Assembly: GCA_965205165.1 (NCBI GenBank)
Contig: OZ242037.1
Coordinates: 372,001-436,000, forward strand
Source: CBDESM01 sp965205165
Lineage (GTDB): Bacteria > Chloroflexota > Dehalococcoidia > Bin125
DNA: 64,000 nucleotides
Reading direction: 5' to 3'
Positions within the stretch are counted from its first letter, which is position 1; every line of letters starts with the position of its first letter. The notes beneath the pieces were generated by a model. The model was not told the origin of the DNA and did no database searches. It saw only the letters and a program-made list of their open reading frames with translations. Below are positions 27,890 through 36,446 of the stretch, in pieces. A program made the position numbers and the translations under genes.

Positions 27890-28600
27890 TCATCCGAGCA
27901 CCCCCGTCGCCATCAGGCCGATCAAAACGCCGAACAGCCCGATCATCAACGTAGCCAGCCTCAACTCCGACCGCGCAACCGCCCCCTTCAACTCCGCCCG
28001 CAACGCCTTCTCCAACCCATCGATCTTCGTCTTGAGCCCCTCGATCTCCCCCTTGAGCCCGACAATCTCGCCTTTGAGCTCCCCCTTGACCCCATCAATC
28101 CGCCCCCCAAGATCGCCCTTGACACCATCAATCTGCCCGCCAAGCTCGCCCTTGAGTCCCTCGACCTCGCCCTTGACACCATCAATCCGCCCCCCAAGAT
28201 CGCCCTTGACACCATCAATCCGCCCGCCAAGCTCGCCCTTGAGTCCCTCGACCTCGCCCCTGACCTCCGTAAGCTCGCCCTTGACCTCCGTTTCGAGCCC
28301 GTTGATCCGATCCCAGAGCTGGGTGAAGCGGCGCTCGAACATCGTCGTCAGGTCGCTCGCCGTCCCGCGGATCGTCGACATCAGCGAGTTGAACTGCCCT
28401 TCGGTCTTCCCCACATGCCCGTTCAGCCGCTCGGCCAGCACCTGATCCGAAGTCTTGACCTGCTCCCCCGTCCTCGCGATCGCCTCCGCCACCGCGTCGT
28501 CCCGCGCCTCCCCGACCAGCGCCAGCACCGCGTCCGCCAAGCCCTCGTCGCACCCCTGCGCGAGAAGCCGCTTCCGATACTCGCCCGTCTCCACAGCCAT
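27890..28600 (-). CDS. Coiled-coil protein with C-terminal membrane anchor, copy 1
   Basis: A 236-residue protein: a conserved ~95-residue N-terminal region (start MAVETGEYRKRLLAQGCDEG), a long coiled coil built of 11-residue repeats (GDLGGRIDGVK and GEVEGLKGELG), and a C-terminal transmembrane helix (LATLMIGLFGVLIGLMATG). The plan resembles DUF1640/CCDC90-like or apolipoprotein-like helical proteins. ATG 28600 is preceded by TAGGAT with 7 nt spacing and no Shine-Dalgarno, so it is leaderless. The N-terminal half is nearly identical, in DNA too, to the neighbouring copy at 28622. Function unknown. Confidence 0.75.
   Translation of the reverse strand: MAVETGEYRKRLLAQGCDEGLADAVLALVGEARDDAVAEAIARTGEQVKTSDQVLAERLNGHVGKTEGQFNSLMSTIRGTASDLTTMFERRFTQLWDRINGLETEVKGELTEVRGEVEGLKGELGGRIDGVKGDLGGRIDGVKGEVEGLKGELGGQIDGVKGDLGGRIDGVKGELKGEIVGLKGEIEGLKTKIDGLEKALRAELKGAVARSELRLATLMIGLFGVLIGLMATGVLG
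28076..28260 (-). repeat. 33-bp tandem repeats in the coiled-coil gene
   Basis: Units of 33 bp encode GDLGGRIDGVK and variants, interspersed with GEVEGLKGELG. Two ~66-bp blocks are almost exact copies, a sign of recent slippage or recombination. They are coding repeats, not a CRISPR array. Confidence 0.65.
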
Positions 28601-28621
28601 GCCGGCAATCCTACCAGCCCG

Positions 28622-29254
28622 CTACCCGAACACGCCAGCCGCCGCCAGCCCCGTCAGAACGCCGGCCACCCCGATGATCAGCATCCCCAGCCCGAATGCC
28701 GCCCGATGGATCGCCGCCAGTATCTGCGCCTGCCTCGCCTCATTCTCCGCCTTCTGAGCCTTGAGCTCCCCCCGCAACTCCGCGAGCTCCCCCCGCAACT
28801 CCGCGAGCTCGTCCTTGACCGCATCAATCCGCCCGCCGAGCTCGTCCTTGACCGCATCAATCCGCCCATTGAGCTCGTCTTTGACACCTTCAATCCGCCC
28901 GCCAAGCTCGTCCTTGACCTCCGCGATCTCGCCTTTGACGTCCACTTCAAGCTTGCTGATCCGCTCCGAGAGCTGGGTGAAGCGGCGCTCGAACATCGTC
29001 GTCAGGTCGCTCGCCGTCCCGCGGATCGTCGACATCAGCGAGTTGAACTGCCCCTCGGTCTTCCCCACATGCCCGTTCAGCCGCTCGCCCAGCACCTGAT
29101 CCGAAGTCTTGACCTGCTCCCCCGTCCTCGCGATCGCCTCCGCCACCGCGTCGTCCCGCGCCTCCCCGACCAGCGCCAGCACCGCGTCCGCCAAACCCTC
29201 GTCGCACCCCTGCGCGAGAAGCCGTTTCCGATACTCGCCCGTCTCCACAGCCAT
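28622..29254 (-). CDS. Coiled-coil protein with C-terminal membrane anchor, copy 2
   Basis: A 210-residue paralogue of the previous gene. Residues 1-93 differ from copy 1 by essentially one residue (LGERLN versus LAERLN). The coiled coil then diverges into KDELGGRIDAV and ELRGELA repeats, and the C-terminal helix is AFGLGMLIIGVAGVLTGLAA. ATG 29254 is preceded by TAAGAT at 7 nt; an in-frame ATG at 29263 would lie inside that -10, so it is not used. The open frame upstream to 30427 is a shadow of the CoA-transferase gene. Confidence 0.75.
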   Translation of the reverse strand: MAVETGEYRKRLLAQGCDEGLADAVLALVGEARDDAVAEAIARTGEQVKTSDQVLGERLNGHVGKTEGQFNSLMSTIRGTASDLTTMFERRFTQLSERISKLEVDVKGEIAEVKDELGGRIEGVKDELNGRIDAVKDELGGRIDAVKDELAELRGELAELRGELKAQKAENEARQAQILAAIHRAAFGLGMLIIGVAGVLTGLAAAGVFG

Positions 29255-29280
29255 GCCCGTCATCTTAGCACTTGGCGGGG

Positions 29281-31710
29281 CTAGATGCGGTTGCGGAGGC
29301 TGAGCGGTTCGTCGCGGATGACCTCTTGGGCTTCCAACTCCGCGACCTCTTCGGCGGGCAGGTGCAGGAGCTGCTGCAGGATCTCGCCGTTGTGCTCGCC
29401 GAACATCGGCGGCGGCAGGCGGTAGGTGACCGGAGTATCGGAGAGGCGGACGGGGCAGCCGGGGTAGGGCATCGGCCCGACCGCCTCCGAGTCGTGCCGC
29501 GCCCAGAAATCGCGGGCCTGGAGATGGTCGTTCTCCCACAGATCGCGCGAATCCGCGACCGGGGCGGCGATGATCCCGGCCGCTTGCAGCCGGACGGCCG
29601 CGTCCCAAGGCGTGGTCGAGCGCGTCCAGCGGCCGATCGCCGCGTCGATCTCGTCGTGCCGCGTCTCCCGCTCGGCGAGCTCCCACGCGGCCCACCCATC
29701 GGGCAGGCCGAGCAGCTCGCAGAGCGCCCGCCACTCGCCCTCGGCGGCAATCGAGACGGCGAGCCAGCGGTCGTCGCCCGCGCAGCGGTAGACCCCTTGC
29801 GGCGCGAGGCCGGGCTGCCGGTTGCCCCGCCGCGGCGGCGGCCCGCCCTGCAGCTGCGCCGTGAGCAGGACGTCGCCCACGAACAACCCCATCGATTCGA
29901 TCATCGCGCACTCGACCTGCTGCTGCCCGCCCCCGGCCGCGCGGTGCCAGAGCGCGGTGAGCGTGCCCGCCACCGCGCTCATCCCCGAAACGGGATCCGG
30001 CCAGGCCACGCCGGAGCGGTAGGGCCCGCTGTCCGCGTAGCCCGTCATCGCCGTCATCCCCGTCGCCGCCTCGATCACCGGCCCCAGCGCCACCCGGTTC
30101 GCCCCCGGCCCGAACGCGCCGTAGCCGGGCATCGACGTGTGGACGACGTCCGGATTGAGCTGCGCGTAGGCCGCCGGGCCGAGGTTCCACTGCGGGAAGA
30201 CCCGCGGGCTGAAGTTCTCCAAGATCACGTCCGACTGCGAGATCAGCCGGCGGAAGACCCGCTGCCCGCGCGGATCGGCGAGGTCGAGCACGAGGCTGCG
30301 CTTGTTGCGCGCCAGCTTGTTGAACCCGCCCGTGCGGTTCCAGTGCCGCTCGCCGACCACATTTTCGGGGTAGAGGTGCGTGAGCTCGGCGATGCCCGGC
30401 GGCGCCTCCTTGGGCCCGCGGTTCCAAGGCGATTCGATGTGGATCGTGTCCGCGCCCAAATCGGCCAGCAACCGCCCCGCGATGGGCCCGGCCCAGACCC
30501 GGGTGAGATCGATCACCCGGATGCCGCTCAGCGGCCCGTCCGCAAGCTCCTCGCCCGTCCCCTTCGGCTCATGCGGCGGCCGGGCGCAGAACGCATCCAG
30601 CCCCGCATCGTCCAACGGAACCGGCGGCCGCGGATTGCCCGCCCCGTCGCCGATCCGGAAGCTGCCGCGGGGGATCGCCTCATCGCCCCGCTCGGCATCG
30701 AGCGGAACCAGGAACTCCCGCGCATGCAGATGCGGATCGGCGAGGTACTGGTGCGTGTCCCAGACCGGCCCCATCGGCGAGAAGGTCGCCTCGCCCAGCT
30801 CGCAAAGCTCCTCGACGGTCTGCGACATCAGCCACGGCCGGATCGCCTCGTTGAACTCCTTCTTCCGCGCCCCGCGGTCGACATCGGTGGCGAAACGCGG
30901 ATCCTCGAGGATGTGCCCGAGCCCCGCCGCCTCGAGGAACGGAACGAGCTTCGCCCCGCCCGCGTGGCAGAGGAAGACGTAGCCGTCCTTGCACTCGTAG
31001 ACCCCGGCCGGGTGCCAGACGCCTGGCTGCGCGTTGCCCTCGCGCCTGAGGATGTGCCCGCCGTGGCTCCACATCGAGGTCGTGTGCTGGTGCATGGCGA
31101 CCATGCACTCCATGTGCGCGATCTCGACCGTCTGCCCGCGCCCCGTGCGCTCCCGCGCCAGCAGCGCCGCCATCGCCCCGATGTAGCCGTACATCCCGCC
31201 CGAACATTCCGTATGCCGCCCCAGCCGCCGGATCGGCTCGCGATCCGGCTCCCCGTTGAGGTACATGTGCCCGCCCAGCGCATCATCGGTGAAGACGTTG
31301 GAGCGCCATTCCGCCAGCGGGCCCTCGAGCCCGAGCGGCGAAATGCAGACCTTGATCAACCGCTCATCCGAACGCTCCGCGACGAGCGACCGCAGCGGCC
31401 CCGGCGCCGAGCTCTCAATCACGACATCGGCGTGGTCGAGCAGCCGCTCCAACTCCGCGCTGCCCGGCTCCAGCTCCGCGATGGCCTTGGCTGTGTTGGC
31501 GTAGGCCCAGCTCGCCCCGATCGCCCCGTCGCCGAAAGCGTGACGGGGCAGCCGCTCGCCCTCCCCGCGATCGGCGGAGCCGCCCGGCGGCTCGACCCGC
31601 ACGACCCGCGCCCCCTGGTCCGCGAACTGCTTGGCCGCGAACGCCCCCGAATACCCGCCGGCGATCTCGACGATCCGCAACTGCCCATAGCCCGGCGCAA
31701 GTGAACTCAC
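29281..31710 (-). CDS. Double-domain class III (CaiB/BaiF) CoA-transferase
   Basis: An 809-residue protein carrying two complete ~400-residue CaiB/BaiF domains in tandem: the first opens with LRIVEIAGGYSGAFAAKQF and the second (~residue 410) with IRVIDLTRVWAGPIAGRLLA. These enzymes move CoA between carboxylic acids through an acyl-enzyme intermediate. Aligned to formyl-CoA transferase around GxGQ, the catalytic Asp position is Glu in both halves (EIAHME and ECAMIE). GTG 31710 is preceded by TAGCCT at 7 nt and is likely leaderless. Most relatives are ~400 residues and act as dimers, so this looks like a gene fusion. Substrate unknown. Confidence 0.85.
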   Translation of the reverse strand: MSSLAPGYGQLRIVEIAGGYSGAFAAKQFADQGARVVRVEPPGGSADRGEGERLPRHAFGDGAIGASWAYANTAKAIAELEPGSAELERLLDHADVVIESSAPGPLRSLVAERSDERLIKVCISPLGLEGPLAEWRSNVFTDDALGGHMYLNGEPDREPIRRLGRHTECSGGMYGYIGAMAALLARERTGRGQTVEIAHMECMVAMHQHTTSMWSHGGHILRREGNAQPGVWHPAGVYECKDGYVFLCHAGGAKLVPFLEAAGLGHILEDPRFATDVDRGARKKEFNEAIRPWLMSQTVEELCELGEATFSPMGPVWDTHQYLADPHLHAREFLVPLDAERGDEAIPRGSFRIGDGAGNPRPPVPLDDAGLDAFCARPPHEPKGTGEELADGPLSGIRVIDLTRVWAGPIAGRLLADLGADTIHIESPWNRGPKEAPPGIAELTHLYPENVVGERHWNRTGGFNKLARNKRSLVLDLADPRGQRVFRRLISQSDVILENFSPRVFPQWNLGPAAYAQLNPDVVHTSMPGYGAFGPGANRVALGPVIEAATGMTAMTGYADSGPYRSGVAWPDPVSGMSAVAGTLTALWHRAAGGGQQQVECAMIESMGLFVGDVLLTAQLQGGPPPRRGNRQPGLAPQGVYRCAGDDRWLAVSIAAEGEWRALCELLGLPDGWAAWELAERETRHDEIDAAIGRWTRSTTPWDAAVRLQAAGIIAAPVADSRDLWENDHLQARDFWARHDSEAVGPMPYPGCPVRLSDTPVTYRLPPPMFGEHNGEILQQLLHLPAEEVAELEAQEVIRDEPLSLRNRI

Positions 31711-31761
31711 GCGCCACAGGCTAGAGCCAACGGGAGATACGATGACCGCAGAGCGATCGCA

Positions 31762-31917
31762 ATGCTGAAACGCCTGATCACCCGCCTGCTCTTCCCGTTC
31801 CGCAAGGACCGCACCCTCCCCGGCCTCAACGGCATGACCTACGAAGAACTCGCCGAGCTCTACAAATCCCGCGGCTGGCCCCCGCCCGGTAAGGGCGAAG
31901 ATGTGCCGATGATCTGA
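31762..31917 (+). CDS. 51-residue small protein, twin 1
   Basis: Reading from ATG 31762 to TGA 31917 gives 51 residues beginning MLKRLITRLLFPFRK, an amphipathic basic helix, then GMTYEELAELYKSRGWPPPG. A -10 TACGAT (31738-31743) lies exactly 18 nt before ATG, and the leader GACCGCAGAGCGATC matches that of the twin at 31995. Conservation of protein, spacing and leader between the twins argues that both are real genes. Function unknown. Confidence 0.7.
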   Translation: MLKRLITRLLFPFRKDRTLPGLNGMTYEELAELYKSRGWPPPGKGEDVPMI

Positions 31918-31994
31918 GGGCGCAGCGGGCGCCGTCGCGGACGCACAGAGCAGAGGCAGCGGCCGAGCGGTATGCTGACCGCGGAGTGATCAAG

Positions 31995-32150
31995 ATGCTG
32001 AAGCGGCTGATGACGCGCCTGCTCTCCCCGTTCCGCAAGGAACGCGCCCCATCCGGCTTCAACGGGATGACCTACGAGGAACTCGCCGAGCTCTACAAAT
32101 CCCGCGGCTGGCCGCCCCCTGGCAAGAGCCGCAAGATCACGATCGTCTAG
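31995..32150 (+). CDS. 51-residue small protein, twin 2
   Basis: ATG 31995 to TAG 32150, 51 residues, starting MLKRLMTRLLSPFRK and sharing NGMTYEELAELYKSRGWPPP with twin 1; the last ~8 residues differ (SRKITIV). A -10 TATGCT (31971-31976) again lies 18 nt upstream with the conserved GACCGCGGAGTGATC leader. It is a recent tandem duplication of the 233-bp promoter-gene unit. No signal peptide or membrane helix; the basic N-terminus could bind membrane or nucleic acid. Confidence 0.7.
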   Translation: MLKRLMTRLLSPFRKERAPSGFNGMTYEELAELYKSRGWPPPGKSRKITIV

Positions 32151-32163
32151 CGGCGACGCCTGC

Positions 32164-32340
32164 TCACTCAACGAACACGGCCACCGTGATCGAGTTCAGT
32201 TGCAAGGTCGCCGTCAGGCGCTCTTGAACGGCCCGGATGCGGTCGCGCTGATCCGCCATGTCAGCGCGTACCGCCGAGTAGTGCGCTTCAACCGCGCCGG
32301 GGTCAAGTGGCGCATCGTCGAATGCCGGCTGATCGGCCAT
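32164..32340 (-). CDS. 58-residue small protein, leaderless
   Basis: ATG 32340 to TGA 32164 encodes 58 residues (MADQPAFDDAPLDPGAVEAH...), helical and acidic at the start, with a coiled-coil-like ADQRDRIRAVQERLTA segment. The support is its promoter: TAGGAT (minus sense 32353-32348) sits 7 nt before the ATG, the same arrangement as the leaderless genes nearby, and it faces the divergent CoA-transferase promoter. No function can be assigned. Confidence 0.55.
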   Translation of the reverse strand: MADQPAFDDAPLDPGAVEAHYSAVRADMADQRDRIRAVQERLTATLQLNSITVAVFVE

Positions 32341-32347
32341 GCGCCGA

Positions 32348-32383
32348 ATCCTACGGCAGGACTCTGCAGCGGGCGGGTAGACT
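32348..32383. promoter_or_regulatory. Divergent leaderless promoters
   Basis: TAGGAT on the minus strand (32353-32348) serves the 58-aa gene and TAGACT on the plus strand (32378-32383) serves the CoA-transferase; each ends 7 nt before its ATG. The two start codons are only 50 bp apart, so the two promoters must overlap. Confidence 0.6.
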
Positions 32384-32390
32384 GCGGCGC

Positions 32391-33605
32391 ATGGCTCAGA
32401 TGGGTCCCTTGGATGGCGTGCGGGTGCTCGATCTGACCGAGTGGATCTCGGGTGCGTACGCGACCAAGCTGATGGCTGACTACGGGGCCGAGGTGGTCAA
32501 GATCGAGCGGCCGGGCGGCGATCCATCGCGCTCCGTCGGCCCGTGGAAAGGCGGCGTCGAGGGGCCGGAACGCTCGGGCACCTTCTTCTACTTCAACACC
32601 AACAAGCGCTCGCTGGTGCTGGATCTGAAGCACCAGCGGGCGGGGGGGGTATTCGATCGGCTGCTGGATCGCGCCGACATCGTCGTCTCCTCGCAGCGCC
32701 CGGGCCTGCTCGACCAGTGGGGCCTCGGCTGGGAGCGGATCCATGCGCGGCGGCCGGAAGTCCCGCTGATCGCCATCTCGAACTTCGGAGCCGATGGCCC
32801 TTACCGCGATTATCAGGTTTCCGACCTAGTGCTCTACGGCTTCGCTGGTGAGATGTACACGATCGGGACGCTCGACCGCGCCCCGGTGAAGATGTTCGGC
32901 ACCGCGGCGCTGGTCGAATCGGGCGCGGCGGCGGCGACCGCCTGCATGGCGGCCCTGACCGCGGCCGAGCTGCAAGGGGTCGGGCAACTCGTCGATCTCG
33001 CGCTCGCCGACACCCAATTCAACGGCGTCGACCGGCGGCACGCCGCGACGATCGGCTGGGAGTTCGCGCAGCGCCGCTCCTTGCGCGCGCCGGGCCCGGC
33101 CGCGGGCATCCTGGCCGGCGTCTACCCCTGCGCCGACGGCTACGTCGAGTTCTCCGGCGCCGCGGGGCGGATCGACCGGCTGAACCAAATGCTGGGCGAA
33201 CCGGAGTGGCTGCGCGACGCGAAGTGGTGGGAACCCGGCGTCGGCTTCCGCGCCGATCTGGTCGAGGAGTTCAACGCCAACTTCCTGCCCTGGCTGCTGG
33301 AGCGCGGCAAGCGCGAGATCTGGGAGGCGGCGCGCGAGGCGAAGGTGCTGTCCGGCCCGCTGTTCACCGTCGACGAGCTGATGGACGACGCGCACTTCAC
33401 CGATCGCGGCTTCTGGGCCGAGGTCGCCGACGACGAACTCGGCGCCTGGCGGATGCCGGGGCGGCCCGTCGACATGCCCAAATCGCCGTGGTCGCTGCGC
33501 CGCCCCGCGCCGCGGCTCAACCAGCACCGCGACGAGGTCTTGGAAGAATGCGGCTACGACGCTGGAGAAATCGCCCAATTGATCGAGGCGGGAGCGACGA
33601 CATGA
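32391..33605 (+). CDS. Class III (CaiB/BaiF) CoA-transferase
   Basis: A 404-residue CoA-transferase beginning MAQMGPLDGVRVLDLTEWISG, with KIERPGGDP, NTNKRSLVLDL and the GxGQ motif followed by the expected catalytic aspartate (VDLALAD). This Asp distinguishes it from the other CoA-transferase domains in the window. ATG 32391 has TAGACT 7 nt upstream. Its TGA overlaps the ATG of the next CoA-transferase (ATGA), so the two are translationally coupled and may form a heterodimer or act in one acyl-CoA pathway together with the nearby enoyl-CoA hydratase. Confidence 0.88.
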   Translation: MAQMGPLDGVRVLDLTEWISGAYATKLMADYGAEVVKIERPGGDPSRSVGPWKGGVEGPERSGTFFYFNTNKRSLVLDLKHQRAGGVFDRLLDRADIVVSSQRPGLLDQWGLGWERIHARRPEVPLIAISNFGADGPYRDYQVSDLVLYGFAGEMYTIGTLDRAPVKMFGTAALVESGAAAATACMAALTAAELQGVGQLVDLALADTQFNGVDRRHAATIGWEFAQRRSLRAPGPAAGILAGVYPCADGYVEFSGAAGRIDRLNQMLGEPEWLRDAKWWEPGVGFRADLVEEFNANFLPWLLERGKREIWEAAREAKVLSGPLFTVDELMDDAHFTDRGFWAEVADDELGAWRMPGRPVDMPKSPWSLRRPAPRLNQHRDEVLEECGYDAGEIAQLIEAGATT

Positions 33606-34930
33606 CCCAGCCGCGGCCGCTCGAAGGCATCCGCGTGATCGATATGACCCTGGTCTGGGCGGGCTCGTTCTGCGCGACGCTGCTCGCCGACCTCGGCGCG
33701 GAGGTGATCAAGGTCGAGAACATCCACATCTGGCAGCCCATGACCCGCGGCGGGCAGGCCCGGCCGCGCGCCGAGGCGATCGCCGCAGGCCCGGGCTGGG
33801 CGACGGGATACCCCTACGGCGTGCCGGGCGACCGCCCCTGGAACCACTCCCCCACGTTCGTGCAGATGTTCCGCAACAAGCACTCGGTCACGATCGACAT
33901 CACCACCGAGCAGGGCCGAGAGGTCTTCGCCCGTCTGGTCTCGAAGTCCGATGCGCTGGTCGAAAACAACGCCGCCGGCACGCTGGAGAAGTTGCAGATT
34001 GGCCCCGATTTCCTGCAAGCCGCCAACGAACAGCTGATCCTGTTGCGCATGCCCGCATACGGCTCAACCGGCCCCTACAAGTACGCCCGCGCCCTCGGCG
34101 TGCATCTGGAAAGCGTGGTCGGCCACACGATGCTGCGCGGCTACCCCGACTTGGACCCGTCCTACATCACCTCGATCTTCTCCGGAGACTACGCCGCCGG
34201 CGCGCACGGAGCGTTCGCGGTGATGGCCGCCCTGCGCCATCGCCGGCGAACCGGCGAGGGCCAGGTGCTCGAACTGGCGCAGGCTGAATCGGCAGCCGCC
34301 CTCACCGCGCAAGCTTTCATGAATTACGCCTGGACCGGGCAGGTCCCCGACCGGATCGGCAACCGCTCGCTCTACGGCGCAGCGCCGTACGGCGTGTACC
34401 CGTGCAAAGGCGGCGATGCCACAGAAGGCGAAGACCGCTGGATCTCGATCTCGGTGCTCAACGACGCGCAATGGGCCGCGCTCCGCGAGGCGATGGGCGA
34501 CCCGGCGTGGGCCCGCGACGCGCGATTCGATACCACAGCCGGACGGCTGGACGCTGCCGACGAGCTGGACCCGCGCATCTCTGAATGGACGGCGGATCAA
34601 GAAGACTATGATCTGTTCCATCGGCTGCAAGAAGCCGGCGTCCCCGCCGCTCCAGTACTCGACGCCTCGAGAATTATGGACGACGCGCACGTCCAAGCGC
34701 GGGGATTGAACTCGCCGCAAACCCTGTTCAACGGCGTCGGCCCGTTCCGGTTCAACAACCCGTTCTACAAGTTTTCAGACACCGAGATCAACCACCGCAA
34801 ACCTCCCGCAGCGCTGGGCGAGGACAACGAGTACGTATACAAGGACCTGCTCGGCTACAGCGACGACGAGTACGCCGCATTCGAAGCCTCCGGCATGCTC
34901 GGAATGGACTACGACCCCGAAATCCCGTAG
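33602..34930 (+). CDS. Class III (CaiB/BaiF) CoA-transferase, second in pair
   Basis: A 442-residue CaiB/BaiF protein (start MTQPRPLEGIRVIDMTLVWAG). The N-terminal CoA-binding region, MFRNKHSVTIDITTEQGREVF, and the mid-domain GEGQVLELAQAE are recognisable; the residue at the catalytic Asp position is Glu. Overlap of 4 bp with the upstream gene indicates an operon. The protein is ~40 residues longer than its partner, owing to an insertion after residue 45 (rich in Arg/Pro/Gly). Substrate unknown. Confidence 0.86.
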   Translation: MTQPRPLEGIRVIDMTLVWAGSFCATLLADLGAEVIKVENIHIWQPMTRGGQARPRAEAIAAGPGWATGYPYGVPGDRPWNHSPTFVQMFRNKHSVTIDITTEQGREVFARLVSKSDALVENNAAGTLEKLQIGPDFLQAANEQLILLRMPAYGSTGPYKYARALGVHLESVVGHTMLRGYPDLDPSYITSIFSGDYAAGAHGAFAVMAALRHRRRTGEGQVLELAQAESAAALTAQAFMNYAWTGQVPDRIGNRSLYGAAPYGVYPCKGGDATEGEDRWISISVLNDAQWAALREAMGDPAWARDARFDTTAGRLDAADELDPRISEWTADQEDYDLFHRLQEAGVPAAPVLDASRIMDDAHVQARGLNSPQTLFNGVGPFRFNNPFYKFSDTEINHRKPPAALGEDNEYVYKDLLGYSDDEYAAFEASGMLGMDYDPEIP

Positions 34931-34937
34931 CCGGGCG

Positions 34938-35609
34938 TTATTCCCAGACGGCCCAGACCTCGTCGAAATCAAGCTCGAAACCGGGCATGAGCGGCCCCAC
35001 GGGAATCCGCCCCACCGCGTCCAGAAGCTCCGGTTCGGCATCTTCGGGATCAGTGTCGCGGAAGATGCGGAGGGTGCGATTGAACGGATCGATCATCCAC
35101 ATCACCTGCACCCCGCGCTGGATCCACGCACGGCAGCGGCGGATGTGATCGGGGATGCTGTCGCGCTTGGACATGATCTCGATCGCGAAGGCCGGCGCGC
35201 CGACGAACATGCCCTGTTCCTTGTCCGGCTTGGGGGCCGCCGCCACCTGCTCGGGCGACATCCACGAGATGTCGGGAGCGTGGACCTCGTTGGTTTCTTC
35301 ATCCTCGTAGCCCTTGGTGCCGGCGGCGATGATCCCGCGACCCCCGGCGCGCCTCCAGATGCCCATCTGGACCGCGATTTCGGCCTCGTACTCCGGCGAT
35401 CCGCCGTGGGCATTCGGAGGCGACATGGCGAGCTCCCCTCGCGCGGTGCGTTCGATCTTGCGGGTCGGGAAGACCGAGCCGACCCGCTCCAAGAGGTCAT
35501 CGGTGAGGCGGCAGTCGGCGCCGAAGGGGATGATCGACCAGCTCGCGGGGATGAACTCGTCGACCAGTCCGCGCTCATCCTGCGCGCGCTGCGGCGTCAG
35601 CGTCGTCAT
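34938..35609 (-). CDS. Uma2-family (DUF820) putative restriction endonuclease
   Basis: A 223-residue PD-(D/E)xK-fold protein. Family features are 'GELAMSPPNAHGGSPEYEAEI', 'HAPDISWMSPEQ' (PD), 'AFAIEIMSKRDSIPDHIRRCRAWIQRGVQVMWMIDP' split across the E-x-K site, and a C-terminal 'PGFELDFDEVW'. Uma2 proteins are widespread in Cyanobacteria and Chloroflexota and are often multi-copy; their biological role is unresolved. ATG 35609 has GGAGG 9 nt upstream and a -10 like TACGAT. It is convergent with the CoA-transferase pair. Confidence 0.82.
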   Translation of the reverse strand: MTTLTPQRAQDERGLVDEFIPASWSIIPFGADCRLTDDLLERVGSVFPTRKIERTARGELAMSPPNAHGGSPEYEAEIAVQMGIWRRAGGRGIIAAGTKGYEDEETNEVHAPDISWMSPEQVAAAPKPDKEQGMFVGAPAFAIEIMSKRDSIPDHIRRCRAWIQRGVQVMWMIDPFNRTLRIFRDTDPEDAEPELLDAVGRIPVGPLMPGFELDFDEVWAVWE

Positions 35610-35648
35610 CGTTCGCCTCCGCGCCCATCGTAGCGGGCGGCGAGCCGG

Positions 35649-36446
35649 CTACTTGCTGAAGTCCGGCTCGCGCTTCTCCAGGAAGGCCGCGATCCCCTCG
35701 GCCGCCTGCGGTCGCTTCGCCGCGGCGGCGATCTCGCGCGTCTCGGTCTCCATCTGGCTTTCCAGCGTGTCGTTCCACCCGGCGTGGTAGAGCCGCTTCA
35801 TCGCCCCGATCGTGTCCGTCGGCCCGGCCGCGATCTGCTCCGCCATCTTGCGCGCCTCGTCCTGCAAGTCGGCGTCGGGCACGACGTAGTTGACGAGACC
35901 CCAAGCGGCGGCCTCCTGCGCGGTCAGGCGGCGGTTGGTCAGACTCAGCTCGCGGGCGCGGCGCAGCCCGACGATGCGCGGCAGGAAGTACGTCGAAGAG
36001 CCGTCCGGCGTCATCCCGATCCGGCTGTAGGCCATCGTGAACCAAGCCGATTCGCCCGCGAAGGCCAAGTCCCCGATCAGCGAAAGGCTCATCCCCGCCC
36101 CGGCGGCCGCCCCGTTGATCGCGCAGATCAGCGGCGCCCGCATCCGCGTGAAGCGCGAGATCGCCGCGTGCAGGTAGGTGGTCAGCTCCTTGACCTCGGC
36201 CGCCAGCTCCGGTCCGGCCGGCGGCCAAGCCTTGATGTCCGCCCCCGCGCAGAACATCCGCCCCGCCCCGGTCAGGATCACCGCCCGCACGTCCTCCGAC
36301 TCGTCGCAGCGGATCGACGCGTCCATGAACTCCTTGCCCATCGCCATGTTCAGCGCGTTCGCCGCTTCGGGCCGGTTGAAGCGGATCGTGACCACGCCCC
36401 CGTCCTGGCTCCAATCAAGCGTTTCGTAGGCCGGTGCGTCGGTCAT
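35649..36446 (-). CDS. Enoyl-CoA hydratase/isomerase family protein
   Basis: A 265-residue crotonase-fold enzyme. The oxyanion-hole segments are present: AGRMFCAGADIKAW and INGAAAGAGMSLSLIGDLAF. A Glu/Asp pair typical of hydratases is not unambiguous; the second acid position reads 'SRIGMTPDGSSTYFLPRIVG', resembling isomerase-type members. ATG 36446 follows GAGGAG by 8 nt; the frame upstream to 36866 is antisense to the SIMPL gene. It probably acts in acyl-CoA or aromatic-acid catabolism with the CoA-transferases. Confidence 0.87.
   Translation of the reverse strand: MTDAPAYETLDWSQDGGVVTIRFNRPEAANALNMAMGKEFMDASIRCDESEDVRAVILTGAGRMFCAGADIKAWPPAGPELAAEVKELTTYLHAAISRFTRMRAPLICAINGAAAGAGMSLSLIGDLAFAGESAWFTMAYSRIGMTPDGSSTYFLPRIVGLRRARELSLTNRRLTAQEAAAWGLVNYVVPDADLQDEARKMAEQIAAGPTDTIGAMKRLYHAGWNDTLESQMETETREIAAAAKRPQAAEGIAAFLEKREPDFSK

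Noticed and set aside
28076..28260. CRISPR array
   Set aside because: The 33-bp units are directly adjacent without spacers and encode a regular 11-residue coiled-coil repeat.
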